Shown here one piece after another: positions 1 through 11,872 of a stretch of 64,000 bases of DNA. The stretch is taken from contig NW_006281102.1 in the NCBI RefSeq assembly GCF_000203795.2, positions 538,567-602,566 on the forward strand, in the 5' to 3' direction. This DNA comes from Batrachochytrium dendrobatidis JAM81 (taxonomy: Eukaryota; Chytridiomycota; Chytridiomycetes; Rhizophydiales). Within the stretch, counting starts at the first letter, position 1, and each line of letters opens with the position of its first letter. A program made the translations under genes and the position numbers. The notes under the pieces were generated by a model. It worked only from the letters and a program-made list of their open reading frames with translations. It ran no database searches and was not told where the DNA came from.

Positions 1-60
1 CGGTCGCTTACTATACTTTGACTCTTGTTCAGTGTTTCATTTTATGTGAGTATGGCGGTG
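1..60 (+). repeat. Right end of a degenerate MITE-like element, cut by the window start
   Basis: The stretch TTTCATTTTATGTGAGTATGG followed by CGGTG matches the right terminal repeat of the element family found across this window (compare 37870-37899). The end is decayed and the rest lies outside the window. Recognised by similarity to the better copies only. Confidence 0.4.
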
Positions 61-194
61 AAATGAACAAAGCGAAATCAAACTACTGGACTTTATTTTT
101 GAGAAAAGGACAAGATGAAAAGCTTAATGGCATGCAAGCCAAGATCAAAGCAATACATCAAGTGAAACAATGCAAGAAATCAATTGGCATTGAT

Positions 195-1252
195 TTATTC
201 GTGAGTAAAGTTGGCCTTGCGCTTTTCAGCAAATGCGGCCATGCCTTCCTTTTGGTCCTTCTGTAAGTTGATTGAAAAAATAGAGTGAGATACAGCAGCC
301 ATATACACATTGATAAATATAATGCGTAATACTAGTGCATAACTTACGGTGCCAAAAGTGCAGTGGAACAGACGACGTTCCAAGTCAAGACCCTCAGATA
401 AAGACATCTCGAATGCTAAACACAAAGGTTAGTGATGATTGTAGCAAGACAGTTCAGAAATAGCAATGTGGCTTACACTTGTTGACGGCCTCCTTGGCCA
501 TCATGACAACAGGCTGGGAATATGAAGCAATTTTTGCAGCCGATTTGACAGATTCGGCAACAAGCGAGTCGACAGGGAAAATACGAGCAACAAGACCAGC
601 CTTTTCGGCATCCTGAGCAGACATCATGTCACCAGTAAGAACCAGGTCCATGGCCTTTGCTTTTCCAACAGCCTGAGTCAGACGCTGACTTCCACCTGCA
701 CCAGGAATGGTTCCCAGTTTGATCTCGGGTTGACCAAACTTTGCAGTCTCACCAGCGTAGATCATGTCGCACATCATGGCAACTTCACAGCCACCGCCAA
801 GAGCAAAGCCATTTACAGCAGCAATGATGGGTTTTCGGATGGAGACAATGCCAGTCCAGTCAGCAAGAAAGTTTGACTTGTAGTTGCCAACAAAAGTATT
901 TGTAGCCATTTCTTTGATATCGGCACCAGCAGCAAAAGCCTTTTCACTGCCAGTGAGAACCATGGCGCCGACAGTAGAGTCCTTGTCAAAGTCAACAAGA
1001 GCATCGTTAAGTTCCTTCATAAGAGCAGCATTGAGTGCATTGAGGGCCTTGGGTCTGTTGAGAGTGACGATGCCAACATTGCCTTGACGAGAAACCAGAA
1101 TGTTCTGGTAGGATTTGGTAGAGAGAGCTAACAAGAGTGGATCAGAAAAAGTAAAAAATCGACATGAAGCAAGTGTATCTACCTTGTGCAGAGACAGAGA
1201 ATGCACGAGCTGAGCGAGGAACAGCAGCGATCGATCGAGTGATGGAGAACAT
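195..1252 (-). CDS. ECHS1: Enoyl-CoA hydratase, mitochondrial (short-chain; methacrylyl-CoA hydratase role)
   Basis: Hydrates 2-enoyl-CoA in beta-oxidation and methacrylyl-CoA in valine breakdown, in the mitochondrial matrix. Four exons read well on the minus strand: 1252-1183, 1127-477, 415-348, 260-195, all with GT-AG introns, giving 284 residues, the usual family length. It starts [20 protein letters not shown], a basic Ser/Arg-rich presequence. The crotonase core shows the oxyanion-hole region [21 protein letters not shown] with the first catalytic Glu, and FGQPEIKLG with the second; it ends [10 protein letters not shown]. The start at 1252 was chosen because it gives the targeting peptide and splices in frame; the upstream in-frame start is poorer. 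It is divergent from the acyl-CoA dehydrogenase gene at 1851, about 600 bp away, and both fit valine catabolism. Confidence 0.93.
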
Positions 1253-1376
1253 TGCAGCAGCGGATTCAATCGTATGTAAGTAGATTCAACTGTAGATCAA
1301 ATCTGACGGATTTAACCCCACAGAATTTTGGTATGGTAGCACATGATCTACTAAAATCACGTGTTTATAAAGAAAT

Positions 1377-1820
1377 CAGCTGTGTTCGCGTAAAATACAG
1401 CCGTCTGTTTTAGTTTGAAATATATAATGATTGAATATCCAGTTTTCTTATTATATATCGACATTCTTAATTCAACAACCATTATTGATGCGTAAAAGTC
1501 AAACTCATATTTGTTGTATTTTAATATCATATACGCTTGTGTTCTAGTTCAAGAAAACAGATTGCACGCCTCGGGAGAGTTTTCATGCGAATCATCCAAT
1601 GCCATGATACTTGATTGAAGCGAAATAAAAGCTGGATATTAAACAAGTATGAGATTTACTGAATCCGTAAGCATTCATTTAATTTCATTCACTAAATTAA
1701 GCACCAATCGACTAATACGCTCGACAGTTTTGTCCAGTAAATTCAAAACGGTCGTGTCATGAGACTGTTTATCATATTTTGACATTTTATTTAGTTTTCC
1801 ACTTTACGTGAATACGACTG
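1377..1820. repeat. Degenerate MITE-like element in the shared ECHS1/ACAD8 promoter region
   Basis: Left end CAGCTGTGTTCGCGTAAAAT (1377-1396) and right end CTTTACGTGAATACGACTG (ending 1820) are an imperfect inverted pair matching the terminal repeats of the 660 bp elements at 34561 and 36153. The inner stretch around 1530-1560 (ATACGCTTGTGTTCTAGTTCAAG) also matches the family. A TA follows the right end. It fills most of the intergenic space between the two divergent genes, so it may contribute promoter sequence; this is inference. Confidence 0.6.
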
Positions 1821-1850
1821 TAATTTCAGAACAGTTAATCTACTGCTACC

Positions 1851-3840
1851 ATGTTCTCCATCACTCGATCGATCGCTGCTGCTGCTCGCTCAAATGCTCG
1901 ATTGAGTTCTCCAGCTTTGTTTTCTTCTGTTCGTCCCATGTCCCTTTCTGCTGTGGTCGATTGTACGTTGTGTTTGTAGACTGGTTGTTTTTGTCCTACC
2001 ATTCATCCTATTCACATATACGTTTAGGGTCAAGTGGTCTTTCAGAGGAAACAAAGGAATATCAGTCTGTTGCTCGTGCTTTTGCTGACAAGGAGCTCGC
2101 TCCAAACATGTCCCATTGGGATGAGAATGAGATCTTCCCGAGGGATACTCTCAAAAAGGCTGCTAATTTGGGCTTCTCCAGTAAGTCTTGTTCCAACCTA
2201 GTCTCAATTCTTCATCTTGTATTGATCCAGAATTACTATTGTTTTATCAGTGGTTTACTGTAAAGATGACTTTGGCGGCACTGGTCTTAAAACTCTTGAT
2301 TCCGTTGTCATCTTCGAGGCTCTTGGTACTGGCTGTGTTAGCACCTCCACTTACCTCACTCTTCACAACACTTGCTCTTGGATCATTGACACCTACGGAT
2401 CTCAGGCACTACGTGAAAAGTACTTGCCTGTCATGGCTCCTATGGATGCAAGTATTTTGGTTTGATCGTGCATTGCCAGTCCATATCTAATCATTTATTT
2501 CCAACAGCAATTTGGCTCCTACTGTCTGACCGAGCCCAATTCTGGCTCGGATGCGGCCTCTCTACTCACTACTGCTGTCAAAAAAGGCGATAGCTACATT
2601 TTGAACGGAACCAAGGTATACCACTTTTGACCCTATAAACATCGGATCCAATTTAAAAATCTGATCTTATGGCAATCGTTGAATTTTAGGCATTCATTTC
2701 TGGTGCTGGCGAATCTGAAATCTACGTCATTCTGGCCCGTACTGGTGGCCCAGGTCCAAAAGGTATCTCCTGTTTTGTCGTAGAAAAGGGAACTCCTGGT
2801 CTTAGCTTTGGAAAAAAAGAGAGAAAGGTTGGATGGAACTCATCGCCTACTCGAGGTATATACTTTGATGCTTTGCTAGCTTTTGTTTGATATCCTAAAT
2901 TGCGTCTAATATTAGTTTTGATTTCATTCTATGATAGCTGTTATTCTCGAAGATTGTGCTATTCCCGTTGGTAACTTGATTGGCCAAGAAGGCCGCGGGT
3001 TCAACATTGCTACTCTGGCTCTTAATATTGGTCGCATGAATATTGGTACTATAATGCCTTGGCACATTATTGCTATTCTAAATTACTATATCTGAAATGC
3101 TGACATTATATTCCAACATGAACCCCGTTGTTTTCAAGCTGCATGTGGTCTTGGTGGTGCCCAGGCTGCTCTTGAAACCACTGTCGAGTATGTCAATGAT
3201 CGCAAGCAGTTTGGAAAGCCACTTTCTGCCAACCAGGTAATCTATGCGTTTTTCAATTATTTAAAAACTACCTAGATCTGACTTGCTTTATTTGACCTAA
3301 TCTGAATTTTAGTCGGTTCAATTCAAGCTGGCTGAGATGGCTACTCAGCTGACTACTTCTCGTCTAATGATTCGTGAGGCTGCCCGTCAGATTGATATCA
3401 ATTCACCCTCTGCTCCTAGCTGGGCTGCCATGGTAATTAGCATGCTCTATCAATAGAAATTGATCTCGCTTTCTGATTTATCTTTGTTTTTTACTAGGCC
3501 AAGATTCATGCAACCGACAACTGTTTCGAGGTAAGATATATTGAATACGTGCATACTATTTATTTGGACTGACTGCTAAGATACTTTTATTTCATGTTTA
3601 TTCAACTAGCTTGCCAACGACGCACTTCAACTTCATGGTGGCTATGGATACCTAAAGGACTATAAAGTCCAGCAATACATGCGCGATCTTCGTGTCCATC
3701 AAATTCTCGGTGGTGAGTGCTTTTTGCCGAAAAACATAGTTTATTCATGACTTGCTACTTTATTCATACATGTGTATAATCATATAGGAACCAATCAAAT
3801 TATGCGTGAGATTGTTGCCAGATCGATTCTCAAGCCGTGA
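1851..3840 (+). CDS. ACAD8: Acyl-CoA dehydrogenase, isobutyryl-CoA dehydrogenase (ACAD8) type
   Basis: FAD enzyme expected to oxidise isobutyryl-CoA to methacrylyl-CoA in mitochondrial valine catabolism. Eleven exons splice in frame: 1851-1962, 2028-2180, 2251-2459, 2508-2615, 2690-2855, 2938-3045, 3139-3236, 3313-3432, 3498-3530, 3610-3712, 3788-3840, giving 420 residues, the normal size. The ACAD8-like stretches are [19 protein letters not shown] (FAD/substrate binding), [40 protein letters not shown] and [19 protein letters not shown]. The donor after exon 3 (GTTTGA) is weak but is the one that keeps frame. Odd point: where animal ACAD8 has the catalytic Glu in LEGSNE, this protein reads LGGTNQ across the last intron. 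It starts with the presequence [20 protein letters not shown], almost the same as the neighbouring hydratase. Confidence 0.92.
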
Positions 3841-5130
3841 GTTTTACGAATGAATTCCACAATACAATTATCATTCATTGTGCAACGAACCACTCTAGTT
3901 TTATTCCTTGTTTCAGAAAAATGGCCATGATGTGATTGTATTTATCTGAATATCTTGAATTGATTTTCACTGGTATGTTTATTGGGTAGATTGTGTTTAA
4001 AATGTGCTCCAATCTGTAAACTTTTATGATTACTGTTTAAAAAATTGATTTGCACAGTATTGTCAACAACATGTGCTTCCAATCTACCCATTATATTTCC
4101 ATAGATTTGAGAATCATTAGGCTGGCCAGCTGTTTGATTAAAACAGACTTTAATTCGAAAAAATCATTTAAATCTTACTAACGTTATTTGGATCACACCA
4201 ATTTTAAGCAAACTGCATCAACTCTGACAAAAAGTATTGATAGTAAATGTAAACATGCCAAACGAATCGCATGTATTCAACTTGGTCGCCAATCAGCTTA
4301 TAGCTGGCTCTATATTGACAATTTAAAAACAGGTTACGGCATTTTGGAATTCATTTTTTACAACTGAAGCATATGGATCAAAATTTAGAGTTGTAGCATC
4401 AAGAAAGTGCCACTCCAAAAGAGCATGTCTGGGAGTTTAGATCCCAATTATGCTGCCAAAATACTTTTTTCGTCTCGGCTCATACTAAACTTGACATCAC
4501 CTGGCGTATTATCAAATACACCAATCAATTTGACACTTGTCAACATTTTTAGCATGTTGTATATCCTTCCAAGCCCCATCCCGTCTACTTTGAACAGTTT
4601 ATATAATTGTGAAAAAGATGAATGGGATATCACGGGTGTTAGCATAGATTGAATACTAATGCATGAATATTTTGGCAATCGGTATGGAAGCAATTACTGT
4701 TTTTTTAAAATGTTTAGTCTTTGCTGTCTTGAATTAGAACGCGAGTGTATGAGATTTAAAGATATGGGAGTTTGTATTGTGTGCTGATTGAATCAAGAAT
4801 ATTCAAGCCAATTCCCAATAGAAAAGTGCACCGAATAGTTAGCCGTTGTTTATTCTAAAGCAATCACCAAGATCCAAGATAAATACAAGTGTTTCACTCA
4901 TGTGAGCACGGCTGCAATATGATAGTAACGTGCCTAGAATGCGATGAATGCATGAGCATTTGCGGGTGCTGTAAAAACAAAGTATAGGATTGAATAGTAC
5001 AGATCACAGCCAATGGAGCATTCTCACGTGAGCTAGTGTCAGCAACCCGCAATTGAAACAAATGTAGAAACATTTTAGATCTGCGCTTACCTTTTACTAT
5101 TACCATAGCCAACTAGCTACGTTTACTACA
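3841..5130. other. Intergenic region with a decayed MITE-like element at about 4730-4915
   Basis: No convincing gene is seen; the two overlapping short frames at 4407-4693 have no recognisable content. The stretch 4855-4915, read in reverse, begins CAGCCGTGCTCACATGAGTG and continues with the CTTGTATTTATCTTGGA body typical of the element family. Similarity to the family extends back to the GAACGCGAGTGTATGAGAT stretch near 4737. Confidence 0.45.
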
Positions 5131-6360
5131 ATGAAATTTGCTTTGCTTTCTGCTTCTCGCCTGCCAGCCATGGCTCGCTCTTTCTCTTCGTCTGCTGCTG
5201 CATCAAAGGCAAAGGTAGCTTCAATGCAATTATTTGTACATCAAATGATCTGCCATTCGATCTGTTTATTAAAAATTCGTGGATGTTGGTTGTTGCTATG
5301 GATAAAAATGTCGCTCATTCATATCTATAACTATTAGTCGATTGGTTTCATTGGCTTGGGAATGATGGGTTATCCCATGGCCACCAACATTCTCAACAAG
5401 TTGGCACCGGAATCCTTCACTATTCTCGATGCCATGCCTGCCACTATGACTAAATTCAAGGCTGAACATCCCATGGGTAGCAAAGTCCACATTGCATCTA
5501 CTCCAAAGGAAGTTGCAGAGCGCAGTCAGGTTATTATTACTATGTTGCCTACTGCCAATCATGTTCGCACTGTTTTCTTGGGAGAGAACGGTCTTTCTTC
5601 TGGTGTTCAGAAAGGTGCACTTTTGATGGATTCGTCCACCATTGACCCCACCACTGCCAAGGATCTTGCCAAGGCCTTTGGTTCAAAGGGTGCTATTGCC
5701 ATGGACACGCCTGTTTCTGGAGGTAATCCATGATTGTGCTACATCTATACAATGATCTCACTATTTTTGTTCAAATCTAACCACTTGTGAATATCCCTTG
5801 ATGACTTGATATTTCTGATACAAGGCACTCCTGGTGCTACCAACGGTACTCTTACATTCATGGTGGGCGCTAGCACACCCGAGATCTTTGAACAGGCAAA
5901 GCCTTTCCTTGATGGTATGGGCAAAAACATTGTCAACTGTGGCGGTAATGGTAATGGTCAGATTGCCAAGATCTGCAACAACATGATGCTTGGTATTTCC
6001 ATGATTGGTGTTGCAGAAACCATGAACTTGGGTATCCGCATGGGCATGGATCCCAAGATGCTTGCCGGTATCTTGAACACATCTACTGGTCGTTGCTGGG
6101 CCACTGATACCTACAACCCTGTTCCAGGTGTTATCCCAGGTGTTCCCTCCAGCAAAGACTATGAAGGCGGTTTCTCCCTCGCTTTGATTACCAAAGATCT
6201 TGGTCTTGCTTCAGCCGTTGCTACCGAAAGCAAGAGCAGCATTGTTATGGGTGCCATTGCACAACAGATCTACAACCAAGTCTTGGCCACTCCTGGGTTC
6301 GAGAAGAAAGACTTTTCATCCGTATTCAAGTGGCTCAATGACAACGTCAAGCGTTACTGA
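5131..6360 (+). CDS. HIBADH: 3-hydroxyisobutyrate dehydrogenase, mitochondrial
   Basis: NAD-dependent oxidation of 3-hydroxyisobutyrate to methylmalonate semialdehyde, a late step of valine catabolism. Three exons: 5131-5214, 5338-5722, 5825-6360; 334 residues, the usual size. Exon 1 is a targeting presequence (MKFALLSASRLPAMARSFSS). Exon 2 opens with the Rossmann dinucleotide motif IGFIGLGMMGYPMATN. The substrate-binding signature MDTPVSGGTPGATNG spans the second intron, and the catalytic-lysine motif GNGQIAKICNNMMLG is in exon 3. The C-terminus FSSVFKWLND is typical of the family. It lies 1.3 kb downstream of the isobutyryl-CoA dehydrogenase gene on the same strand; its substrate is two steps after the hydratase product in the same pathway. 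Confidence 0.95.
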
Positions 6361-6840
6361 ATTTAATATTTTGGCATTATTCAACCCTTCACTTCATTGG
6401 TTTTATTGTCATTGAAATAAATGAGTTCATGTGAGTTTTATCTTTACCAATTGTAGTCATATGAAATGATCATTCATGCTACATTGACTGAATAGGGTGC
6501 TCTCTAAATTGTTTGGTGTGGAAACAGTTGCGATTTATTTCTTGAACTGGATCGTAACTGATATTTATAATACCACAAAGTGGAGTTTGTGTGTGTCGCA
6601 ATAGCTGTGTTTGAGAATATTAAAATCAAACACAACAAGATTCAGCAAATGCCAAACATTGTTATTTAAAACAAGAAACTTGTATTCGCAAGTTGTGATG
6701 TTTCGACAAGCAAATTCGATGCAGTGCAGCTGACAGGCAAAACAGTTTTAGTCACGTGGTCTTCAACTAAATTTAAACTCGCCAGAAACTCGGTCTTTGC
6801 AGGGCTTACTGTTACTGTCATCATTGCTCTTGCCGTTAAC

Positions 6841-9800
6841 ATGGCTGCTTCTCAAAATGAACATGAAATATCCTATCCAAGATTCTCTACCACTGATGAT
6901 CTTATTTATGCCTTGATGGACTTGTACTCTGACATTCAGCAACTTTCTTACAACTTGCATATCAACCAAGCTCAGTCTGCTCGCTTGCTTGCTCGTTTAT
7001 CCTTGGTAAATCAGGAACTAGCTGCTTGTGAACATGACCTTGTTCGTCCCTCTTCAAAGCTAGAGCATGCTTTGTACCGTCTACTCTCCTTTCTGCAGCA
7101 AGTGAAAGCCTTTTATACTCGTTACTCTGACTCTCTCTGGTTTCATACTGTCATGCATTGTACAAACGATCGGCTTGAATTTCTTCGTCTGGTATGTATT
7201 ACTACTACAATAATGAATGGGTTAGGGTCTGTGTTGATTGATAACTGCCATGAATACACATGACATGCATATGGCATGTACTTGCATACTTTAATGGATT
7301 AGCCCATGGCAATCTCAGTCTAAGCATATTGTCAGTTTTTCAAACAACTGCTCGAGCTTGCTCAACTTAGCATGATGGGTCAGTGAAGCCCAGTGCTCGA
7401 GAGTTGAATGCAGAATCGCGCACATCTCCATTCATTTGCTCATGGCCGCCATGGTATCTAGCAAAGCAAAGGATATAAGAAGGCTTAGGAATACTAAATT
7501 TGTTTGGTAGCATCGACAGAGTTTTGCTTGTTTAATGCAACTACATTGATATTGCTAAATGACTTTGCATTGCTTAATCCCCTTGCTCATGTATTGATCA
7601 TGTTTATTGACCTAACATTCGCTACTTTATTTTGGATCTTTGCTTTTGATTGTCAACCTCGGCACAATACTCTACGCTCTTCAATTCAATGTCCATCTCA
7701 ATTCAAATATTACTGAAATTCGTTGATGTTAGACATTGCTACTTGAAGAATCTACTGCTTATTTGGGACTGCCATTCAGTACAATAGAAAGTCTTTCCAT
7801 GACTCCAATGGACAGTAATGCAGCAATGCAAGATATTCTTGGTATTCAGCGTCGTGCTACAGACATTCACTCGACATACACACAATCCCTCACCTCATCC
7901 TTTAACCCTGACAATACCGACAATCAACACAAGGAACAACCAGCACTAAACAATACAAATAATTCGATTGAACTGGAGGCATTTATGAGCCAGATAAAAT
8001 TGGAAGTTAATCATCTTAAACTCGAGGTTCGACAACACGCTCGCATTTCCCAAAATCTGCTGATTGCGCCAGCCATTCAAACCAACCATGATGGTGATGC
8101 AGTTGCATTGGGTAAAGGACGTCATGGAACTACTTTTCTCGCTATTTACTCTGAAAGTGCTAAAATTTTGCGAATCGTGGGCTCTACTGATCCCGCTCCG
8201 TTAAAGTCCGCATTGTTAGAACGTCAAAAAAGCATTTCCAAAGGCAACACTTTAAAAAATAATCTTAGATTATCCATGGATCCAATACGATCGAGTATAG
8301 ATAATGCTTTTGACGAAATTACAAGACTCAGTATAGATGAATCCGACATCTCTTTGCAAAATGGCATTTCTAAGCCTAATATTGATAAAACTCAATTAGG
8401 GTACACACCCGCTGCACTTGATGTTCCATACGACACTTTGTTGATGCATTCCAAGCACGTTGCAGTAAAAAAACTTGACGTATCTTGGTGTTCAGATCTT
8501 GAGTACGATCTTGTGCGCATCATTGATAAATACCATTTGACTAATCCTGCAGTTGCTGCACTTTTTGTTCCTTATCTGGGTCTGGTAAAAGATGAGCTGT
8601 CATTATTTGTTGTCAGCGAGTACATGCCCAACGGGTCTTTAACGGATCTATTCCATAGAATAAAAAACAAAGGCAGTGCAAATCGTTTAGGTGGTCTTGC
8701 GAATGATGCTAGAAATGCTGCTGAACGTACGCCGGAATCTTTAAAAACTTCCAAATCGTCAGCCACACCTGTATCTAAACCATCTACTTCGATACCTCTT
8801 TCTCCCATCAAAGAATCTATTTCTGGCGTGAATCATTCGAGCTCACAATGCGTTCCTTTGCTCACTCTAAAAAGTGCGATAGTCAATCCACTCATTGTAC
8901 ATACACCTGAATCCCCACCATCATCCATACCAATCCCAGCAACTATTACACCAGAGTCCTTGACCAAGATTGACAGTCCGTCTACATTGACTTTGAATCA
9001 GAAATATATGCTTGTGCGACGATTGGCTGAGGCTATGAAGACACTGCACGAATCAAATTTGCTACATCGAGATCTGTGTAGTTCCAATGTATATCCTGTA
9101 GATGGCTTGACGAATGTCAAGCTTGGCGATGTGGGATTGTCCGACTGCGTGAAAAGACAACCCTGTCCCGAAAAAGATACCAAGGCCATCACCTCTGGCT
9201 TTATAAAACTCGACTACTCTGTACCAGTTCAGCCATCTTCAAGCAAAGACATGGCCGGCGCTAGGTACATTTCGCCAGAACTAATTGGTATAGGTGATCG
9301 TGAGCTCTGCACAAGGCAATCGGATGTGTACGCTTTTGGTGTAATCGTATACGAGATTTTGATAGGCGGTGAGGCATATTCAGGAAATTTGAATGCCAAT
9401 CAGATTTATGAACGAACGTTGGCAGGAAAGCGTCCTCGATTTGAAACAGGCAATTACAAACATCAACGAAATAGCAGTGGGTTGAGTGCAAGAGCTTATG
9501 CAGAAGGTAATGCGAATAGCGGAAAATATTCAAAACATCACTCTGCCCTGCCACACGCTCATGAACATTACCGTAAAAGTAGCAACCATAATCATATGTC
9601 AAATTCTGGAATTCCTTTAATATGGCGGAATTTGGTTTCTTGTTGTTGGGCACAACATCCATCTGCCCGTCCACTTTTCCCCTCTATTGTTGATTCCTTG
9701 GTTCACGACGAAGCTGCATATTTTTCCGATTTAGAACCCACTACAATTACCACTGTATCTGATCGAAACTGCAAACCCAGTTCGATTGCTCATCCACCTC

Positions 9801-11872
9801 CTTTACCTGATAACGCTGCTTTATCCTCTTCAAATGACACCCAACCTTCTGTGACAAAATCCTCGCATAAAAAAAACAAGCGCGAATCGGCGTTTCCTTT
9901 CATGATACGATCTACATCTTCACCATCGTATGTACGTAGCCCAAACCTATACTCTGCACCGTCTAGCACTGGATTTCCAGAACCAGACGATCTTGCAATT
10001 TTGGGTGAAGGTACTTTGGATACCAGTCAAAAGGGCAAGCACCAAAAAAGTAGCGAAAAGGATGTGGACGGCAAACAAAATCGATCACCGTGGTTGTCCT
10101 GGCTATTTTCCACAAAGTCAAAACAGGCTTCTGCGGATGGTATGATTGCTGAGCCTCTGCACCAACCACTATCTACACCATCTATACTAAAAAAAATTAC
10201 AGACGATGACGACTTACCCTTGACTCTTTTGCGCAAAAAACGATCCCAGTCTGTTGATATGACTCAAACAGGAAATGCACATGCAGCTACTGCAGCTGAA
10301 ATACTCGAGTCGGGTCGTTTAAGAATGGATAATGACACATATATGGTTAAAAAACTTGAAGCTACCGCGACTCCTACCTCAGCTAAGCAAGTTTATTTAA
10401 ACCTTGATATAAAGCGTGTTACTGGACTACTTTCTAGATCCACTGCAAGTAAAAAATCGGATAATCATTTTCCTGTTGACCAGAAGACTTTGGATATACC
10501 CACCAACGTGCCTGCTGCACCTGCTCAACACTTGGCACAAGAAGTTTTAAAATCAAATCAACCTTCCTTTTCAAAAAATTCCACACCCAATGTGCTAGCG
10601 ACGAATGGAAAGCACACACAGATGGTTTTCATGTCAAGTAAGTCAGGTAGACTCTTGCAGATATGGGACATCACATCTGGTGCATATGTGATGAAATTCA
10701 AAATAAGTGCATGGGCTATTTGTTTGGCGGCCAAGGGAAGGTGTATAGTCACAGTCCCTTTTGACTCTGATGTGCCTAGAGTATGGGATCGTAAAGCCAA
10801 ATCAAATCACAACAGTTCAACTCATGTATCGCCTGTTGGAAATACAAGCGCAGGAGCAGATTTTGCCATCAGTAGTCCACATTTTCAACACGGACTGTAT
10901 GGACACACACAGCGTGTGTGCTGTATTGCTGGAGCAGCAGACCGACCTGTCGTAATTACTGGCAGCTGGGACTGGACTGCACGTGTATGGTTTTTAGACA
11001 CGTTTAATAATGATCATTCAAAACACGCACATGGCCATCGCAAAAATAGTAGCTTGTCTCAATCTGGACATGCAGCTCCAGAGTTTTCCACACTATCGCT
11101 GAAACGATCTGATTCAAGATACACTGTAACTGTACTCAAAGGACATGCTGGATCTGTTCTTGCTGTTGCGCTTACACCGGATGGTAAAATTGCCATCACT
11201 GGTGGGTGGGATCGATTGGTGCGTATATGGGACACTGCATCAGGAAGATGCAGACAGATTGTATCAGGTCATACTTCTTGGGTGACCTGTCTTTCGTTGA
11301 GCAAGAATTCTTTTGGGATTACTGTAGCTAGTGGTAGCTTAGACGGTAGTGTGAGAGTCTGGAAAATGGGATCAAAGGGACTAGACGCACAACTTGCACA
11401 TGTGTTTACACCTGATATGGAATATTCTCAACCCTTTGCACTACAGCATGCACCAACTACAACCAGGTCGGACGAATCTGATGCTTTTGTCGCGAATGGT
11501 TCGAGCAAATCAGACACGAATAGATCTACACAGCCAGCGATTATTGATCGTGAGTCAGCATGGATCCATTCGGTGGCTATTTCAGCCAACGGATCTACTT
11601 TAATCAGTGGAAGTCAAGACGCAAGTGTAAGGATATGGGACATGAAGCAAGGAGTACAAGTACGTAAGTTGACCGGACATCTTTCGCCTATATCATATGT
11701 TGCCATTTCAAGCGATGGACAGATGGCTATATCTGGTGGTGGAGTGTATGAAAATATAAAGGTGTGGGATATAAAAAGTGGTGAATGCCTGCAGCATATT
11801 CCAGGGAGGGTTATGAGTCCTCAAAGTTTGATTTTGGTTGAAGGTGACGTTGCATGCGGAGCATCATTCTAA
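6841..11872 (+). CDS. MLKL-N-terminal-like helical domain + protein kinase + WD40 repeat protein
   Basis: Exon 1 (6841-7191) encodes about 117 residues of amphipathic helices (SDIQQLSYNLHINQAQSARL ... LEHALYRLLSFLQQVKAF) resembling the four-helix N-terminus of MLKL-type kinases. A long exon starting at 7733 (or 7749) runs to 11872. A small middle exon at 7336-7378 (FFKQLLELAQLSMM) is likely if the acceptor at 7749 is used. The kinase domain has a glycine loop GKGRHGTTFLA (near 8110), VAVKK with the ATP lysine (near 8460), HRDLCSSN (near 9065), GDVG in place of DFG (near 9127), SPELIG and SDVYAFGVIVYEIL, with Ser/Thr-rich inserts. From about 10600 at least five WD40 units follow (GHTQRVCCIAG, GHAGSVLAVALTPDG, GHTSWVTCLSL, WIHSVAISANG, GHLSPISYVAISSDG). 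Most catalytic residues are present, so it may be active. Biological role unknown. Confidence 0.82.

Noticed and set aside
8572..8811. Minus-strand frames across the kinase-WD40 gene
   Set aside because: Antisense shadows of a clearly coding plus strand.
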